Assembly (NCBI RefSeq): GCF_032062135.1
Contig: NC_092859.1
Coordinates: 104,850,695 to 104,914,694, forward strand
Reading direction: 5' to 3'
From: Pyxicephalus adspersus
Taxonomy: Eukaryota > Chordata > Amphibia > Anura > Pyxicephalidae
Length of the DNA: 64,000 nucleotides
Of this stretch, positions 61,588 to 64,000 are shown in pieces. The notes under the pieces are model-generated. The model saw nothing but the letters and a program-made list of their open reading frames with translations, made no database searches and was not told the origin of the DNA. The position numbers and the translations under genes are program-made. Each line of letters starts with the position of its first letter. Positions within the stretch are counted from its first letter, which is position 1.

Positions 61588-61871
61588 TTAAAGTGGAACT
61601 AAACCTTCAAAATGAAAATAATGCAACCAGTAAGATTCTTAATTGCAAGAGGTGATGTATGTGTTAAAATAACCTTACTGGCCAGATTGCAATTTTTTAA
61701 TTGCACTGCAGTCCCGTGAGGGTGCTGTCAACTTTACCTGATCTTCCTGGAGTTGGGTTTTCTGCCACCTCGATTGGCCTTGATTGACACATGTGCGTAG
61801 GAGTTCATTCATTCCTGAAATCCCCATTGGATGGCCGTAATTTTTCATGTGAAATTATAGTTCCACTTTAA
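61588..61871. mobile_element. MITE with 13-bp perfect terminal inverted repeats (AGTGGAACT family)
   Basis: TTAAAGTGGAACT at 61588-61600 is exactly mirrored by AGTTCCACTTTAA at 61859-61871. The interior contains CAATTTTTTAATTGCACTGC, CTTCCTGGAG and CCACCTCGATTGGCC. The TTAA at both outer edges could be part of the repeat or a TTAA target. Not coding. Confidence 0.75.
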
Positions 61872-63904
61872 CCCACTGTCCTTGTGTGAAAATAGGTTCA
61901 AAGAAAGTCAGGTGAATGTGTGGGTGTTTACTCTTTACTTACCCAGGATGAATGTTACAGTGCAAACCAGTTGAAGAACAAATGCTGTTAAATGGCAGAG
62001 AATGTAATTTTCAGAGGGAAATTTCAATATTTTGCTTTAAGACGTAGGGTAAATGTGTATCATAGAATTTTGGGCAAATGTTGGTGAAAATGACTATGGG
62101 ATCCCAGGATCAAAGTGGATGGGCACAAGTGGGCATAACAGTTCATCAACTTAATTTCAAGTGAATGCTTAATGGCATCTTGTGGTGGAGATGATGTTGA
62201 AACAGAAATATATAACAAATGCATACACAGCCCTATGATACATTTTATTACTTCAAATGATCTTCTAATTGGATACATTCCAAAAATACAATCCAATATA
62301 ACCATTTGTAGCACTATATTTATTGTACCAAATGTGAATGTGTTAAAACAGCTATAAATTTAATGATAATCCATTTAGTGACCTTTAGTTGACTTTTAAA
62401 AAATTCCAGTTGCATTCTACAAAATGTCTGTATTAGTGCTCTGTATGTTATTATATTGTGAAAGTTTTGTCAGTTAGAGAGCTTTCCTGTGCAAAGAGTC
62501 ATGCATTATTAATGAACATTTACCAAGTGACAAAAAAAACATCTTGAAAAGTCCACTGCTTTTAAACCAAGATATAATGATATGTATGCATGAATACATT
62601 ACTCATCACTCTTTCATGTTTTATAGATGTATCACCAGCTGATTGTAGGAAAGGTGTCTGTACATATTTCTGTAAATTTAGGCATGTGACATCCAATATT
62701 GCCTAATAATGACATGAAATATGTTTATATTATTATTATATAATTGCCTTTGTTAGATGTCTTCAGACTGGTCATTTGACATACTATCCTCATTCCCACA
62801 TCATCCCACTATCCCACATCATTACTCAGTAAATACAAAAAACAAATGGTTCTCTTTCAGGGGGTAGGCCCTGTACTCACAGTCTGCCTTCAGTCTAGTT
62901 TGTTGGACCATGGCATGTTCCATTCAGCACAGAAGACTAGATATTACTGTTTCTGTTACTCTTTACTGACTGTAAATATTACAACAATAGCTCTTTTTTA
63001 AGACGCTGGGCATCCTATTTTTTTTTTAATTTGCCAGTTAATGCAAAAGTGCTATTTAATATACAGGTGGAAGATGTAAGAGTCACCTTTTACGTCTCAG
63101 GTATTTTTGTGCCAAGATTCATGGTTCTGTTTCCATTTCCACTTCCATAAGCAAGTTAAGGTATTATCAGCAAAGATAAAAAGTAGAAATCATATTTGTA
63201 ATATCATGACTCTCAGGTTAATTTAATATCCTTCTGCTCATAACATTGCAGTGATTTAGCCAGGTGAAATAGTAATTTTGTTGCCTCAACCTCATCACCT
63301 GCTGATCTCAAGTGGTCTATATGAACGATTCATATGCATTATTTAAATTTAGTAATTACTTTTCATATTCAATAAAGTGTTAATGACCACCATGGCAGGA
63401 ACTATACTAAAAATCCTATAGACATACTGGTAATAGATTTAAGCAACTTATGCAATGACGTAAGTATCCTTGCACATAATTGAATGTATAAACTGCACAC
63501 AGGTTCACTGCACCTCATTTCACACTTTAGTAAATCAGGCCCTTGGTTTGCCATAATTCTGCAATGCATAAATACAAACTTGACTTTCCCATTCTTGTTC
63601 TGTCAGTGAACTCTATTAGGTCAGTTTCCTCGGTGTAAATGAGATAAAGGGGAATGTCATTTCATTCGTTAAAGATCAATAATGTACTCTGAACTGGATA
63701 CTTGCCAGAGAACATTTTTCGATATAAAGTGTAACATCAATTCGCAGATAATAGATGGTCATATCATAGAGGCAGCGTTTCCATGATACTCATGCAGTAG
63801 TTTTATTTTTTGATGTCTGTATAGAATTAATCATATTGTTTTAATAAATAGGAAATATTTCTTTATTGATATTTAGGATGATAATGGTTGATTTTATTTT
63901 ACAG
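61872..63904. other. AT-rich upstream DNA, no gene seen
   Basis: No recognised coding region. GTAAATCAGGCCC at 63531-63543 resembles the terminal motif of a dispersed element. The stretch 63620-63830 is repeat-free and may be conserved regulatory DNA. Confidence 0.4.
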
Positions 63905-64000
63905 TTTGAAAATAACTGATGGTTGATCTCACTAAAGAACAGATTTTCACAGGATTCCGGGATGTTTTGGATAAACATGTCAGGGAACAGAAAGAAAATC
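63905..64000 (+). other. Candidate 5' coding exon of an unidentified gene, cut by window end
   Basis: A T-rich run ending TTTTACAG (63897-63904) resembles a 3' splice acceptor. It is followed by 14 bases with an in-frame TAA (63913-63915) and then ATG at 63919. The frame reads MVDLTKEQIFTGFRDVL and continues DKHVREQKEN to the window edge with no stop (27 codons). The peptide is charged and looks helical. I do not recognise it. An open frame this short is expected fairly often by chance, so the case rests on the acceptor, the ATG and the protein-like composition together. It is on the opposite strand to MAGI2 and upstream of it. It could instead be a repeat-derived frame or a false exon. Confidence 0.3.

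Noticed and set aside
1..64000. Bacterial features (operons, CRISPR, riboswitches, ribosome-binding sites)
   Set aside because: Sequence composition, the spliced MAGI2 exon and vertebrate repeats show a eukaryotic nuclear genome.

Overview
This window looks like vertebrate nuclear DNA, most likely from an anuran (ranoid frog) genome. That is inferred from AT-rich, intron-scale spacing, a recognisable vertebrate gene exon, and many repeat families of the frog type: V-SINEs and L2-type 3' tails, TTAA-target MITEs, hAT and Tc1 remnants, and an L1-type 3' end. Nothing in it looks bacterial, and no complete protein-coding gene is present.

The only securely identified gene is the first coding exon of MAGI2 (membrane-associated guanylate kinase, WW and PDZ domain protein 2) on the minus strand at 48426-48723. 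It has a clean splice donor at 48425. Because the gene reads leftward, bases 1-48425 are the start of MAGI2 intron 1, which is very long in vertebrates, and bases 48724-64000 are the 5' flank, promoter side and upstream intergenic DNA. At the far right edge (from about 63905, plus strand) a splice-acceptor-like site precedes a short open frame that begins with ATG and runs off the window. It could be a 5' exon of a neighbouring gene, but I do not recognise it.

Intron 1 portion (1-48425): mainly diverged non-coding DNA with scattered transposon remnants. These are an internally deleted L2-like LINE (about 3060-3560), L2-type tail insertions (6381, 11565, 25633), hAT elements with 8-bp target duplications (9226, 26701, 45263), palindromic MITEs (12348, 18159, 36251), an AACGTTT-rich TIR element (23674), an L1-type 3' end with poly(A) (30990-31597), a V-SINE (36689), a 31-bp minisatellite of about 21 copies (37181-37823), several diverged TTAA-type MITEs, and an 841-base assembly gap.

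Upstream portion (48724-64000): a V-SINE lies about 600 bp upstream of the MAGI2 start codon, followed by a second copy of the 26701 hAT family (interrupted by an 87-base gap). Next comes a degenerate tandem array of about seven units of roughly 320 bp (50572-52900) that does not match a family I know, and then a 741-bp inverted pair of GC-rich MITEs (53079-53819). Beyond these are LTR-like and Tc1-like remnants and AT-rich, apparently unique DNA that may hold conserved non-coding elements. Most open reading frames over 60 codons here are chance or repeat-derived.
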